Assembly: GCF_012676905.1 (NCBI RefSeq)
Contig: NZ_CP051428.1
Coordinates: 660,001 to 724,000 of the forward strand
Source: Paenibacillus albicereus
Lineage (GTDB): Bacteria; Bacillota; Bacilli; Paenibacillales; Paenibacillaceae
DNA length: 64,000 nucleotides
Direction: 5' to 3'
Shown: positions 16,930 to 26,283 of the stretch, one piece after another
Position numbering within the stretch: position 1 is the stretch's first letter
Layout: each line of letters begins with the position of its first letter
Notes under the pieces: model-generated
Told to the model about the DNA's origin: nothing
The model's database searches: none
What the model saw: the letters and a program-made list of their open reading frames with translations, nothing else
Translations under genes and position numbers: made by a program

Positions 16930-18306
16930 GTGGCCAAGGTAAAAATCAAGTTCGCCTGCACGGAGTGCGGCACGGAATCGCCCAAGTGGCTGGGCAAATG
17001 TCCCGGCTGCGGCGAATGGAACACGATGGTAGAGGAAAAGGAAACGGTTGTCAAGACGGCCGGGGTCGGCTTGTCCGCCCCGATGTCGCGCGGGACGAAA
17101 GAAAAGCCGCGTTCCATCATAGATATCAATACGGGACAGGAGCCGCGGATCGAGAGCAGCATCGGCGAGCTGAACCGCGTGCTCGGCGGCGGCGTCGTGC
17201 CGGGCTCGCTCATCCTCGTCGGAGGCGACCCCGGCATCGGCAAGTCGACGCTGCTGCTGCAGGCCTCCCATGCCCTGGCCTCGGCCGGACTCAAGGTGCT
17301 GTACATCTCGGGCGAGGAGTCCGTCCGCCAGACCAAGCTGCGCGCCGACCGGCTCGGCGCGCTCGCCGAGTCGCTGTATGTACTGTGCGAGACCAATATG
17401 GAGCATATTAACGAGGCGATCGAGTCGGTAGGACCGGATTTCCTCGTCATCGACTCCATCCAGACGGTCTACGATCCGGGCGTGCAGTCGGCTCCAGGCA
17501 GCGTCGCCCAGGTGCGCGAGTGCACGGCGCACTTCATGCGCAAGTCCAAGATCGACGGCATCGCGACGGTGCTTGTCGGCCACGTGACCAAGGAAGGCGC
17601 CATCGCCGGCCCGAGGCTGCTGGAGCATATGGTGGACTGCGTCCTTTATTTCGAGGGAGAGAGGCATCATTCCTACCGGCTGCTGCGCGCGGTCAAGAAC
17701 CGCTTCGGCTCGACCAACGAGATCGGCATCTTCGAAATGGGCGAGGACGGCCTGCGCGAGGTCGCCAATCCGTCCGAGCTGTTCCTGTCGGAGCGCCCGC
17801 TCGGCGTCTCCGGCTCGACCGTCGTCGCCAGCATGGAGGGGACGCGTCCGGTGCTCGTGGAGCTGCAGGCCCTGGTGGCGCCGACGCATTTCCCTTCTCC
17901 GCGGCGCATGTCGACCGGCTTCGACCATCATCGGATGGCGCTCATCATCGCCGTGCTGGAGAAGCGGATCGGCCTGTTCCTGCAGACGCAGGACGCCTAT
18001 CTGAACGCCGCCGGCGGCGTGCGGCTCGACGAGCCGGCGGTCGATCTGGCCGCGGCGGTCGCCCTCGCCTCCAGCTTCAAGGACGCGCCGACCAAGCCGG
18101 ACGACGTCATTTTCGGAGAAGTCGGCCTGACCGGCGAGGTGCGGGCCGTCTCGCGGGCGGAGCAGCGGGTCAAGGAAGCCCAGAAGCTCGGCTTCAAGCG
18201 GGTCATCCTGCCGGAGAAGAGCCTCAAGGGCTGGAAGCCGCCGGACGATATCAAGATCGTTGGCGTCAATACGGTTGCCGAAGCGCTCCGCGCGGCGCTT
18301 GAATAG
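16930..18306 (+). CDS. radA: DNA repair protein RadA
   Basis: A 458-residue RecA-like branch-migration helicase used in recombination repair. An N-terminal zinc finger (CTEC at 10-13, CPGC at 24-27), Walker [10 protein letters not shown] (99-107), the RadA-specific KNRFG motif (about 256-260) and a C-terminal Lon-protease-like domain (from about 350) are all present at full length. GTG start with AAGGAG 6 bases upstream. First gene of the conserved radA-disA pair. Confidence 0.97.
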   Translation: MAKVKIKFACTECGTESPKWLGKCPGCGEWNTMVEEKETVVKTAGVGLSAPMSRGTKEKPRSIIDINTGQEPRIESSIGELNRVLGGGVVPGSLILVGGDPGIGKSTLLLQASHALASAGLKVLYISGEESVRQTKLRADRLGALAESLYVLCETNMEHINEAIESVGPDFLVIDSIQTVYDPGVQSAPGSVAQVRECTAHFMRKSKIDGIATVLVGHVTKEGAIAGPRLLEHMVDCVLYFEGERHHSYRLLRAVKNRFGSTNEIGIFEMGEDGLREVANPSELFLSERPLGVSGSTVVASMEGTRPVLVELQALVAPTHFPSPRRMSTGFDHHRMALIIAVLEKRIGLFLQTQDAYLNAAGGVRLDEPAVDLAAAVALASSFKDAPTKPDDVIFGEVGLTGEVRAVSRAEQRVKEAQKLGFKRVILPEKSLKGWKPPDDIKIVGVNTVAEALRAALE

Positions 18307-18322
18307 GGGGACTACCATACCG

Positions 18323-19399
18323 ATGAAGGAAACCAAGGAGAACGAAATCACGAACCAGCTGCTGCAGCTGGTCGCGCCCGGCACGGCGTTCCGCGACGGG
18401 CTCGACAACGTGCTGCGGGCCAAGACCGGCGCCTTGCTCGTCGTCGGCTACAGCCCCGAGGTGATGGAGGTCGTCGACGGCGGCTTTTCGATCAATTGCG
18501 AGTTCTCGCCCAACTATCTGTATGAGCTGGCCAAGATGGACGGCGCGATCATCCTCAGCGAGGACCTCAAGCGCATCCTCTATGCCAATACGCAGCTCAT
18601 CCCCGACTCGTCGATCCCGTCGATCGAGACGGGCATCCGCCACCGGACCGCGGAGCGGGTCGCCAAGCAGACCGGACGCCTCGTCGTCTCGATCTCGCAG
18701 CGGCGCAACATCATCACGCTGTACATGGGCAGCCTGCGCTACTCGCTCAAGGACATGGGCGTCATCCTGACCAAGGCGAACCAGGCGATCCAGACGCTGG
18801 AGAAATACAAGGCGGTGCTCAAGCAGTCGTTCACGAACCTGTCGGCGCTGGAGTTCGAGGAGCTCGTCACGCTCCAGGAGGTCGCGCATGTCATCCACCG
18901 CGTCGAGATGGTGCTGCGGATCAAGATGGAGATCAAGCGCTACGTCAACGAGCTCGGCACGGAAGGACGTCTCATCAGCATGCAGATGGAGGAGCTGATC
19001 GGCGGCGTCGAGGAGGATGCGTGGTTCCTGCTCAAGGACTACGCCCGCGACAACAGCGACGAGCGGCTGCGTGACATTCGCGCGGGACTCAAGAAGCTGA
19101 GCAACGATGAGCTGATGGACGCGCCGCACGTCATCCGGCTGCTCGGCTATCCGCAGGGAGCTTCCATCGCCGACGAGGCGGTGCAGCCGAGGGGATACCG
19201 CCAGATGTACCGCATTCCCCGCCTGCCGCTGGTCATCATGAACAACCTGATCGAGCGCTTCGGCAACCTGCCGAGCATCGTCATGGCGACGATCGCGGAG
19301 CTGGACGAAGTGGACGGAATCGGCGAGGTGCGGGCCCGCGCCATCAAGGAAGGACTGCGCCGCATTCAAGATCAAATGTTCATTGACAGGCAAATCTGA
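18323..19399 (+). CDS. disA: Diadenylate cyclase DisA (DNA integrity scanning protein)
   Basis: A 358-residue enzyme that makes the second messenger c-di-AMP from two ATP while scanning DNA for branched structures. The DAC domain has the catalytic KMDGAIIL (Asp about 72) and [12 protein letters not shown] motifs; the middle region is a helical linker and the C-terminal part has a helix-hairpin-helix DNA-binding domain ([24 protein letters not shown]). ATG at 18323 gives the expected N-terminus; AGGGGGA lies about 11 bases upstream. It starts 16 bp after radA. Its last codons contain the -35 box of the pssA promoter. Confidence 0.96.
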   Translation: MKETKENEITNQLLQLVAPGTAFRDGLDNVLRAKTGALLVVGYSPEVMEVVDGGFSINCEFSPNYLYELAKMDGAIILSEDLKRILYANTQLIPDSSIPSIETGIRHRTAERVAKQTGRLVVSISQRRNIITLYMGSLRYSLKDMGVILTKANQAIQTLEKYKAVLKQSFTNLSALEFEELVTLQEVAHVIHRVEMVLRIKMEIKRYVNELGTEGRLISMQMEELIGGVEEDAWFLLKDYARDNSDERLRDIRAGLKKLSNDELMDAPHVIRLLGYPQGASIADEAVQPRGYRQMYRIPRLPLVIMNNLIERFGNLPSIVMATIAELDEVDGIGEVRARAIKEGLRRIQDQMFIDRQI

Positions 19400-19419
19400 T
19401 TCCCCTAGAATGGGGGAAT
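19383..19419 (+). promoter_or_regulatory. pssA promoter with inverted repeat around the -10 box
   Basis: TTGACA (19383-19388), 17-bp spacer, TAGAAT (19406-19411). The inverted repeat ATTCCCC (19399-19405) and GGGGAAT (19413-19419) flanks the -10 hexamer almost exactly, suggesting an operator. The -35 lies inside the end of disA. Confidence 0.7.
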
Positions 19420-19508
19420 GCCATGCGGAAGAAATGGATGAAGGTGGAAAATATTCCATGCCTGACTTCACGCTTCGCCGGGCATAGTAGAGATGAGGTG
19501 GAACCACA

Positions 19509-20177
19509 GTGTTTGCAAAATCGTTGCCGAGTCTTTTTACGATCGGAAATCTGTTCCTCGGGATTGTATCCATCATTCTCGTGTTCAATGATAAACCGGA
19601 GATGGCGGCCATGATGGTCATCATCGCCATGCTGCTCGACGGCGTAGACGGACGCGTCGCGCGAGCGCTCGGAGTCTCGAGCGAGTTCGGCAAGGAGCTC
19701 GACTCCTTGTCCGACGTCATTTCCTTCGGTGTCGCCCCGGCCTTCATCATGTATGTCGTCGCCTTCCAGGAGCTGAACTCCGACGCCGCCTCATGGATCG
19801 TCACCGCGATCTTCCCGATCTGCGGCGCTCTTCGCCTGGCTCGCTTCAACGTCGTCAGCAGCGTCGCGCCGGGCTATTTCATCGGCCTGCCGATTCCGGC
19901 CGCAGGCGGCATCCTGGCGACGCTGGCGCTGTTCCATCACGACATCCAGCCGTGGGTGCTCATGGCGAGCACGCTCGGCCTGGCGCTGCTGATGGTCAGC
20001 ACCGTGAAGTACCCGAACTTCAAAAAATTCGGCCTGCCCAAGAGCGCGATCTGGAGCATCCCGATCGTCGTCGGCATCGCCGTCGTGCTGGGCATCGCGT
20101 TCCCGGACCAGCTGAGCAAGATCATCTTCGTGCCGCTGCTGCTGTACGCGCTCTACGGCCTAAAAAAAAAACGTTAA
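19509..20177 (+). CDS. pssA: CDP-diacylglycerol--serine O-phosphatidyltransferase
   Basis: A 222-residue integral membrane enzyme that makes phosphatidylserine, the precursor of phosphatidylethanolamine. The CDP-alcohol phosphatidyltransferase signature DG-x2-AR-x8-G-x3-D-x3-D is present (from Asp44: DGVDGRVARALG...FGKELDSLSD). Several transmembrane helices follow. GTG start with GAGGTGG about 8 bases upstream. No psd (decarboxylase) gene is adjacent. Placed between disA and yacL, which are adjacent in B. subtilis. The frame ends LKKKR in a run of ten A; see the separate entry for the out-of-frame charged tail. Confidence 0.94.
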   Translation: MFAKSLPSLFTIGNLFLGIVSIILVFNDKPEMAAMMVIIAMLLDGVDGRVARALGVSSEFGKELDSLSDVISFGVAPAFIMYVVAFQELNSDAASWIVTAIFPICGALRLARFNVVSSVAPGYFIGLPIPAAGGILATLALFHHDIQPWVLMASTLGLALLMVSTVKYPNFKKFGLPKSAIWSIPIVVGIAVVLGIAFPDQLSKIIFVPLLLYALYGLKKKR

Positions 20178-20265
20178 TGTGCAGGGCCGCCTTCGCCGCC
20201 GCAAACGGCGCGCCCAGGAGGGCGAGGAGCAGGAGGAGCGCCGCCGCAAGCGGCGCAGCGTCTAG
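20162..20265 (+). other. A10 tract and out-of-frame charged tail after pssA
   Basis: Ten A (20162-20171) precede the pssA stop at 20175. If one A were lost or skipped, the frame would continue to TAG at 20263-20265, adding a tail rich in Arg, Lys and Glu that contains the RRRKRR unit twice. The tail frame has coding-like regularity and stops 25 bp before the terminator. It may reflect a sequencing error, a frameshift mutation, or slippage. Confidence 0.5.
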
Positions 20266-20289
20266 CAAATATGGTGTTCGAAACGCAGA

Positions 20290-20332
20290 AACATCCAGGC
20301 AACCGCTGCTCGCGGACGGCCTGGATGTTTTT
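20290..20332 (+). terminator. Intrinsic terminator downstream of pssA
   Basis: Stem AACATCCAGGC with GCCTGGATGTT and an inner CCG/CGG pair, then five T. Together with the charged-tail region it accounts for most of the 305-bp gene-free stretch 20178-20482. Confidence 0.9.
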
Positions 20333-20428
20333 GGCTTTCTTCGTGCCGATTTTGTCTTTGTTCGTATCTTCATCGTCTCGTGGAGCCTTCCGGATCCCCG
20401 GAACCCCCGGAAGTCGAAGCGAACGCGA

Positions 20429-20460
20429 ACAGGCCCGCATCCTCGGGGAGGAGCGGGCCT
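20429..20460 (-). terminator. Hairpin, possible terminator of the minus-strand MazG-like gene
   Basis: AGGCCCGC and GCGGGCCT form an 8-bp stem 23 bp beyond the minus-strand stop codon. The T tract is poor (GTTCG), so termination is uncertain. Confidence 0.4.
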
Positions 20461-20482
20461 ATCTGTTGTCGGGCGAAGGCGT

Positions 20483-20878
20483 CTAGGTGAGGTTGAATAC
20501 GCCAAGCGTGGAGCATTTGTCCGATTCGGCCTTGACGACCTCGTCGAGGTCGATCTCCAGCAGGTTGCAGAGGGCGGACATGTAGAACAGATTGCGTCCC
20601 AGCTCCGCCTTGAGCACGTCGCGGCAATTCTCGCATACGGCGCCGTCCATATGGGACTCCAGCAGCTGCTTGGCCGTCTCCAGCTCCGGCTCCTCGGAAT
20701 AATGCTGCTTGGACGCTTGGATCTCGATGCAGCCGCATTCCGTGACGGCCTTGGCCACGGCGCGGTTCACCGCCGCTCCAGTCTGGCCGAACTTGGACAG
20801 CACGTCCAGCACGCTGCGGTGGCGCAATATCAGTTCCGATACCTGCTCCTGAAAATCATGAAGCGTTGGTGCGCTCAT
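20483..20878 (-). CDS. Conserved hypothetical protein, MazG-like helical fold
   Basis: A 131-residue soluble helical protein. The segment ELGRNLFYMSALCNLLEIDLDEVVKAE resembles the ELxDxLxYxxxLAxxLGIDLEE helix of MazG-type nucleotide pyrophosphohydrolases, but the catalytic EExxE set is not clearly present. Cysteines occur as CGC, CENC and one near the C-terminus and could bind a metal. Similar proteins of unknown function occur in Paenibacillus (from memory, not checked). ATG at 20878 chosen because GAGGTGG lies 6-7 bases upstream; a GTG at 20887 overlaps that site. Single gene, opposite to its neighbours, with its own promoter. Confidence 0.7.
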   Translation of the reverse strand: MSAPTLHDFQEQVSELILRHRSVLDVLSKFGQTGAAVNRAVAKAVTECGCIEIQASKQHYSEEPELETAKQLLESHMDGAVCENCRDVLKAELGRNLFYMSALCNLLEIDLDEVVKAESDKCSTLGVFNLT

Positions 20879-20929
20879 CGTACCCACCTCTTTCGCGAAG
20901 GTTTCGTTTTTTTAGTAAAGGCTACTCCC

Positions 20930-20957
20930 ATTATACAGCCCCGCCTCCCGAAAACAA
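20930..20957 (-). promoter_or_regulatory. Sigma-A promoter of the MazG-like gene
   Basis: On the minus strand, TTGTTT (20957-20952), 16-bp spacer, TATAAT (20935-20930), about 50 bp upstream of the start codon. Confidence 0.75.
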
Positions 20958-21107
20958 AAAGCATTTGCCCATTATGAGAAATCCTTCATGACGCTTGGGA
21001 AACGGGCGCTTCCCGCCCCTGGCCGGGCCGTCGGCAGCCGGTGCGCCCGGGCGGTTTAGCCTTCGGCGAATTGGAACATACTGGCTAATGGAGGTGGCGA
21101 ACAAGCT

Positions 21108-22217
21108 ATGGTAAAACGGATTCTGCAATTACTTGGACTCGTATTTGGCGGCATGCTGGGCTCCCAGGCGGGCATCGGCACCGGAGGCAGCCTCCCGGCA
21201 GGCATGGGCTACAGCGCTCTTGCCGGGGGCTACGGCTCCTTCGGCTACTACTTGGGACTGGCGGTCGGAGCGTTCTGCGGCCTGCTGCTCGCGACCGCGC
21301 TCGCCGGACAGGCGCAGCGCCTGCTCGGCGAAGGCGCGCGGCGCGCCGCTGAGCTGCCTGCGGCCGATCTGCTCGCCGGGGCGGCCGGACTGACCTGCGG
21401 CCTCGTGCTGTCGGCGCTGCTCTACCCGTCGGTCTCGCGCCTGCCGGAGTCGGCGGCGATGATCGCGCCGGCGCTGCTGACGCTCGGCCTCGGCTACGTC
21501 GGCCTGACGGTCGGCCTTCGCAAGAAGGAGGAGCTGGCCGCCGGCCTGACGGCGCTGCTGCAGCCGAAAGCGGCTCCGGAGCCGGAGAAAGTCGAGCCGG
21601 TCAATTTCGAGGAGCACAAGATCATGGACACGAGCGTCATCATCGACGGCCGGATCGCGGACATCTGCAAGACCGGCTTCATCGAGGGCACGCTCGTCAT
21701 TCCGGAGTTCGTCCTGGAGGAGCTGCAGCATATCGCGGATTCGTCGGATCTGCTCAAGCGCAACCGGGGCCGGCGCGGCCTGGACATCCTGAACAAGATC
21801 CAAAAGGAGCTCGACGTGAAGGTGCTCATCTACGAGGGCGACTTCGAGGACGTGAGCGAGGTGGACAGCAAGCTCGTGAAGCTGGCCAAGCTGCTGCGGG
21901 GCAAGGTGCTGACCAACGACTTCAACCTCAACAAGGTATGCGAGCTGCAGGGCGTGTCGGTGCTGAACATCAACGATCTGGCCAACGCCGTCAAGCCCGT
22001 CGTGCTGCCGGGCGAGGAGATCGTCGTGCAGATCATCAAGGACGGCAAGGAGCATGGCCAAGGCGTCGCGTATCTCGACGACGGCACGATGATCGTCGTC
22101 GAGGGCGGGCGCGACTACATCGGCATGACGATGGAAGTGCTGGTGACGAGCGTGCTGCAGACGTCGGCGGGACGGATGATCTTCGCCAAGCCCAAGCTGT
22201 TGGAAAAAGCGCTGTAA
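21108..22217 (+). CDS. yacL: PIN/TRAM domain protein, YacL family
   Basis: A 369-residue membrane-anchored putative RNase. The N-terminal 140 residues contain four hydrophobic segments; a PIN nuclease domain follows ([14 protein letters not shown] from residue 173, with Asp174 as a likely metal ligand, and [10 protein letters not shown]), then a TRAM RNA-binding domain (about 290-350, [18 protein letters not shown]). In Bacillales it lies between disA and ispD as here. The cellular RNA target is not established. ATG has GGAGGTGG 9 bases upstream. No carD-like gene is adjacent. Confidence 0.93.
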   Translation: MVKRILQLLGLVFGGMLGSQAGIGTGGSLPAGMGYSALAGGYGSFGYYLGLAVGAFCGLLLATALAGQAQRLLGEGARRAAELPAADLLAGAAGLTCGLVLSALLYPSVSRLPESAAMIAPALLTLGLGYVGLTVGLRKKEELAAGLTALLQPKAAPEPEKVEPVNFEEHKIMDTSVIIDGRIADICKTGFIEGTLVIPEFVLEELQHIADSSDLLKRNRGRRGLDILNKIQKELDVKVLIYEGDFEDVSEVDSKLVKLAKLLRGKVLTNDFNLNKVCELQGVSVLNINDLANAVKPVVLPGEEIVVQIIKDGKEHGQGVAYLDDGTMIVVEGGRDYIGMTMEVLVTSVLQTSAGRMIFAKPKLLEKAL

Positions 22218-22263
22218 CGAGGTATGATAAGGAAAGGAACGTTACGGCGGGATGTGAACAGGA

Positions 22264-23058
22264 ATGAGTGACGGCAAGGAGCCGGCGGAGCCGAATTCGG
22301 CTTTTCGTCCGCGGAGCGCGGCGAACGCCGGCGCAGCGGAAGCGGAGCTTCGCGCCTCGGAGCCCCGTTGGGGAGCCGTCGTCGTGGCGGCCGGACGCGG
22401 CACGCGCATGGGCACGGCCGAGAGCAAGCAGTTTCTGGAGCTTGGCGGCAAGCCCGTGCTGATCCATTCGCTGGAGCTGCTGCAGGGGATGGACGAGGTT
22501 GCCGAGATCGTGCTCGTGACCGGAGCTTCGGATGTGGAGCGGTGCCGCGACTGGTGCCGCTCCTATCGCTTGTCCAAGGTGACGGCGGTGCTGGAGGGCG
22601 GCAGCGAGCGGCAGCACAGCGTGCGGCTCGGGCTGCGCGGACTTGCGACGGAATGGGCGCTCGTCCACGACGGCGTGCGTCCGCTCGCGACGGAGGCGGC
22701 CGTGCGGGCCTGCCTGCGGCGGGCCGAGGAGACGGGAGCGGCCGTGCTGGCCGTGCCGGTCAAGGACACGATCAAGCAGGCGGACGAGCACGGAGTCATC
22801 GTCGCCACGCCGGACCGAAGCAGCTTGTGGGCGATTCAGACGCCGCAAGCTTTTCGCCGTGTCCGGCTGCTGGAAGCCCACGAGCAGGCGCTCGCGAGCG
22901 GCTTCCTCGGCACGGACGACGCGATGGCCGTGGAGCGGCTGGGCGATCCGGTGTCGGTCGTCGAGGGCGAGTATACGAACATCAAGATCACGACGCCGGA
23001 GGATCTGCCGTACGCGGAGTTCCTGCTGGCGCAGCGGGAGAGGGGAACGGATTCATGA
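22264..23058 (+). CDS. ispD: 2-C-methyl-D-erythritol 4-phosphate cytidylyltransferase
   Basis: IspD converts MEP plus CTP to CDP-ME in the non-mevalonate isoprenoid pathway. Core features: [12 protein letters not shown] (nucleotide-binding loop), [15 protein letters not shown], and the end [11 protein letters not shown]. This 264-residue version carries about 35 extra N-terminal residues rich in Ala, Glu and Pro before the conserved core; the ATG has only a weak ribosome binding site, so the true start could lie further downstream. The last codons overlap the ispF start by 4 bp. Confidence 0.92.
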   Translation: MSDGKEPAEPNSAFRPRSAANAGAAEAELRASEPRWGAVVVAAGRGTRMGTAESKQFLELGGKPVLIHSLELLQGMDEVAEIVLVTGASDVERCRDWCRSYRLSKVTAVLEGGSERQHSVRLGLRGLATEWALVHDGVRPLATEAAVRACLRRAEETGAAVLAVPVKDTIKQADEHGVIVATPDRSSLWAIQTPQAFRRVRLLEAHEQALASGFLGTDDAMAVERLGDPVSVVEGEYTNIKITTPEDLPYAEFLLAQRERGTDS

Positions 23059-23537
23059 TTCGGATCGGACAAGGCTTTGACGTGCACCAGCTGGTGGAGG
23101 GACGTCCGTGCATCATCGGCGGAGTGACGATTCCGTTCGAAAAGGGGCTGCTCGGACATTCCGATGCGGACGTGCTTCTGCATACGGTGGCGGACGCGCT
23201 GCTCGGCGCGCTTGCGCTCGGCGACATCGGCAAGCATTTTCCCGATACGGATCCGGCGTTCAAGGACGCGGACAGCCTGAAGCTGCTGGAGCGGGTATGG
23301 GAGCTCATCAAGGAGCGGGGCTGGCGCCTCGGCAACCTCGACTGCACGATCATCGCCCAGGCGCCCAAGATGGCGCCGCATATCCCGGCGATGGTCGAGA
23401 TCATCGCCCGCGCGCTCGAGGCGCAGCCCGACCAGGTGAACGTCAAGGCGACGACCACCGAGAAGCTCGGCTTCCCGGGTCGGGGCGAGGGCATCGCCGC
23501 GCAGGCGGTTGTCTGCCTCGTGCAGGGTGTGCTATGA
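23055..23537 (+). CDS. ispF: 2-C-methyl-D-erythritol 2,4-cyclodiphosphate synthase
   Basis: A 160-residue IspF that cyclises CDP-ME2P and releases CMP. The [12 protein letters not shown] start supplies zinc ligands Asp and His, and [25 protein letters not shown] and [19 protein letters not shown] are family signatures. The start overlaps the ispD stop (ATGA), so the two consecutive-pathway enzymes are translationally coupled. Confidence 0.97.
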   Translation: MIRIGQGFDVHQLVEGRPCIIGGVTIPFEKGLLGHSDADVLLHTVADALLGALALGDIGKHFPDTDPAFKDADSLKLLERVWELIKERGWRLGNLDCTIIAQAPKMAPHIPAMVEIIARALEAQPDQVNVKATTTEKLGFPGRGEGIAAQAVVCLVQGVL

Positions 23538-23635
23538 TGGCACTTATTTCAAAAACCTGACCGGGGATCGATCGCATCCATAACGAACGTGCCGGGAGGA
23601 GAGCCCGGCGCGGAGAACGAAAAGGGGAAACCGAC

Positions 23636-25105
23636 ATGGCACAAAACGAAGTCCGCGTCCGCTACGCTCCGTCGCCGACGGGACATCTGCATATCGGCAA
23701 TGCACGCACCGCGCTGTTCAACTATCTGTATGCCCGCCGCCACGGAGGCAAGTTCGTCGTCCGCATCGAGGATACCGACGTCAAGCGCAACGTGGCCGGC
23801 GGGGAAGAGAGCCAGCTCAAGTTCATGGCCTGGCTCGGCATCTCTTGGGACGAAAGCGTCGACGTCGGCGGCGGCTACGGCCCGTACCGGCAGACGGAGC
23901 GCCTCGACATCTACCGCGAGTATTGGCAGGATCTGCTCGACCGCGGCCTCGCTTACCGCTGCTACTGCACGGAGCAGGAGCTGGAGCAGGAGCGCGAGGA
24001 GCAGACCGCCCGCGGCGAGACGCCGCGCTACTCGGGCCGCCATCGGAACCTGACGCCGGAGCAGCAGGCGGCGTTCGAGGCGGAGGGCCGCGTCGCCAGC
24101 ATCCGCTTCCGCGTGCCGGACAGCCGGACCTACGAGTGGAACGATATGGTCAAGGGCATGATCCGCATCGATACGAGCGAGACGGGCGACTTCGTCATCG
24201 TCAAGAAGGACGGCATCCCGACGTACAACTTCGCGGTGGCGGTCGACGATCATTTGATGAAGATTTCCCATGTGCTGCGGGGCGAGGACCACATCTCCAA
24301 CACGCCGCGCCAGCTCATGATCTACGAGGCGCTCGGCTGGGAGCCGCCGCTGTTCGCGCACATGACGCTGATCGTCAACGAGCAGCGCAAGAAGCTGAGC
24401 AAGCGCGACGAGTCGATCATCCAGTTCATCGAGCAGTACGAGCAGCTCGGCTACCTGCCGGAGACGCTGTTCAACTTCATCGCGCTGCTCGGCTGGTCGC
24501 CGGAGGGCGAGCAGGAGCTGTTCACGCGCGAGGGACTGGTCGAGGCGTTCGATGCCGATCGGCTGAGCAAGAGCCCGGCGGTATTCGACACGAACAAGCT
24601 CGCCTGGATGAACGGCGAATACATCAAGCAGCTGGAGCTGCCGCGCCTGGTCGACCTGTGCCTGCCGCATCTGCAGCAGGCCGGCCGCGTCAGCGCGGAG
24701 CCGGACGCGCGCGAGCGCGAATGGGCGGCTGACCTGATCGCCCTGTACCGCGAGAAGCTGCGCTGGGGCGCGGAGATCGTGCCGCTGACCGAGCTGTTCT
24801 TCCTCGATGCCTTCGAGGACGAAGCGGAGGCGCGCGAGGTGCTGGCGGAGGAGACGGTGCCGCAGGTGCTGTCGGCGTTCCTCGCGGGCATCGGCACGCT
24901 CGATCCGGAGAGCTGGAACGAGGAGGGCGTCAAGGCGCTCATCAAGTCCGTTCAAAAGGAGACCGGCTGCAAAGGCAAGACGCTGTTCATGCCGATCCGC
25001 GCCGCCGTCACCGGCCACACGCACGGACCGGACCTGAACCGCACGATCGTGCTGCTCGGGCAGGAAAAAGTGGAAAGCCGCCTGCGCGCGCGCCTGCAGG
25101 GCTGA
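23636..25105 (+). CDS. gltX: Glutamate--tRNA ligase
   Basis: A 489-residue class I aminoacyl-tRNA synthetase that charges tRNA-Glu. The HIGH-type signature HIGN (19-22, in [20 protein letters not shown]) and the KMSKS-type KLSKRDES (about 252-259) are present, with the C-terminal anticodon-binding helical domain. In this lineage it usually also mischarges tRNA-Gln for GatCAB amidation. AAAAGGGGAAA precedes the ATG. The 98-bp gap after ispF holds nothing recognisable. Confidence 0.97.
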   Translation: MAQNEVRVRYAPSPTGHLHIGNARTALFNYLYARRHGGKFVVRIEDTDVKRNVAGGEESQLKFMAWLGISWDESVDVGGGYGPYRQTERLDIYREYWQDLLDRGLAYRCYCTEQELEQEREEQTARGETPRYSGRHRNLTPEQQAAFEAEGRVASIRFRVPDSRTYEWNDMVKGMIRIDTSETGDFVIVKKDGIPTYNFAVAVDDHLMKISHVLRGEDHISNTPRQLMIYEALGWEPPLFAHMTLIVNEQRKKLSKRDESIIQFIEQYEQLGYLPETLFNFIALLGWSPEGEQELFTREGLVEAFDADRLSKSPAVFDTNKLAWMNGEYIKQLELPRLVDLCLPHLQQAGRVSAEPDAREREWAADLIALYREKLRWGAEIVPLTELFFLDAFEDEAEAREVLAEETVPQVLSAFLAGIGTLDPESWNEEGVKALIKSVQKETGCKGKTLFMPIRAAVTGHTHGPDLNRTIVLLGQEKVESRLRARLQG

Positions 25106-25120
25106 GCCGGGCGCGGACAC

Positions 25121-25148
25121 CTTGCGCTTTGCCGCTTATGGAGTATAC
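25121..25148 (+). promoter_or_regulatory. Promoter of the cysE-cysS T-box transcript
   Basis: TTGCGC (25121-25126), 16-bp spacer, TATACT (25143-25148), 16 bp after the gltX stop. Confidence 0.65.
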
Positions 25149-25154
25149 TAAAGG

Positions 25155-25514
25155 TAATTCAAGCACCGATACCGAAAGGCTTTGAACAGGATCGGAACGC
25201 CATGCCCGGGATTGCAGAGAGGACCTCCGCCATGCATCCGGCACGCCGACTTCGCGGCGCCGCCGAATGCCAGGCGGCTGCGAGAGCGTCCATCCCGGCG
25301 GCGCATCCGCTGCACCTGCGAGCCTTGCTCCGAGCCCGCTCCCCGCGGTCCGCGCCTCGCGCGTCCGCCGCAGGGAATCCGGGGGTAGGCGGCAACGTCC
25401 GGCCTTCGTTACAGGCCCATGAGTCAGGACCGCCCGCGCTGCGGACGGCCCTGAACCGCAGAGTGGAACCGCGCCATCGACGCCTCTGCAGCCTTTCGGC
25501 TGCAGGGGCTTTTT
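25155..25514 (+). promoter_or_regulatory. T-box leader, probably tRNA-Cys responsive
   Basis: The leader contains the antiterminator T-box sequence AGAGTGGAACCGCG (25460-25473) and a terminator whose stem GCCTCTGCAGCC (25482-25493) pairs fully with GGCTGCAGGGGC (25498-25509), followed by five T. Upstream, AGAGAGGACC and GGCTGCGAGAG resemble the Stem I AG bulge and distal loop. Cysteine specificity is inferred from the genes it precedes; candidate UGC specifiers are at 25311-25313 and 25317-25319. It fills the 464-bp gap between gltX and cysE. Confidence 0.88.
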
Positions 25515-25569
25515 ATATCCAGACGCATCTCCGATCCGCAAGGCAAGGCTCAAGTGGGGGGCTAGAGAC

Positions 25570-26283
25570 ATGATTCGCCATATCAAGTCCGATATCCGGG
25601 CGGTATTCGACAACGATCCCGCCGCGCGCAGCGTCTTTGAGGTCGTCTTCACCTACTCGGGCCTGCACGCGATCTGGGCGCACCGGATCGCGCACGCGCT
25701 GTTCAAGCGCCGGCTGTTCACGCTGGCGCGCATCGTCTCGCAGGTCAGCCGCTTCATGACCGGCATCGAGATCCATCCCGGCGCCCGCGTCGGCGATCGG
25801 CTGTTCATCGACCACGGCATGGGCGTGGTCATCGGGGAGACCTGCGAGATCGGCGACGATGTCGTCATTTATCAGGGAGTCACGCTCGGGGGCACGGGCA
25901 AGGAGAAGGGCAAGCGGCATCCGACGATCGGCAGCAACGTCGTCATCGGCTCCGGCGCCAAGGTGCTCGGCTCGTTCCGGGTCGGAGACAACTGCAACAT
26001 CGGCTCCAACTCGGTCGTGCTGAGGGAAGTGCCGGACAACAGCACCGTCGTCGGCAATCCGGGACGGATCGTCAAGCGCAACGGCCTCAAGGTCGGGGAC
26101 CGGCTGGACCATGCGAAGCTGCCCGATCCGGTCATCGAGATGTTGCGAAGCATGCAGAACGAAATCAATCTCCTGAGGGCGCAAGTAGGCGAGCTGCGCG
26201 AGAGCGCGGCGGAGCGGGAAGTCCGGGAGCATCAAGAGCGGCAGGTCAAGCTGCCGGTCGGCGGAGGGGAGCAGCAGCGATGA
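25570..26283 (+). CDS. cysE: Serine O-acetyltransferase
   Basis: A 237-residue CysE making O-acetylserine, the carbon skeleton for cysteine. An N-terminal helical part (up to about 65) is followed by hexapeptide-repeat left-handed beta-helix turns ([45 protein letters not shown]), including the catalytic His/Asp region. The C-terminus ends in a charged tail. First gene after a T-box leader; overlaps cysS by 4 bp. Confidence 0.97.
   Translation: MIRHIKSDIRAVFDNDPAARSVFEVVFTYSGLHAIWAHRIAHALFKRRLFTLARIVSQVSRFMTGIEIHPGARVGDRLFIDHGMGVVIGETCEIGDDVVIYQGVTLGGTGKEKGKRHPTIGSNVVIGSGAKVLGSFRVGDNCNIGSNSVVLREVPDNSTVVGNPGRIVKRNGLKVGDRLDHAKLPDPVIEMLRSMQNEINLLRAQVGELRESAAEREVREHQERQVKLPVGGGEQQR

Noticed and set aside
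16801-18423. Long minus-strand open frame continuing upstream of the response regulator over radA
   Set aside because: It is the antisense of a G+C-rich gene; the regulator has a proper GTG start with ribosome binding site at 16800, and the rest has no conserved domain.
19509-20265. Calling pssA as a full frameshifted pseudogene
   Set aside because: The annotated frame already includes the whole catalytic and membrane domain, so only the tail is in doubt.
25182-25573. Open frames within the gltX-cysE gap
   Set aside because: The region folds as a T-box leader with a T-box motif and terminator; the frames are not conserved-looking.
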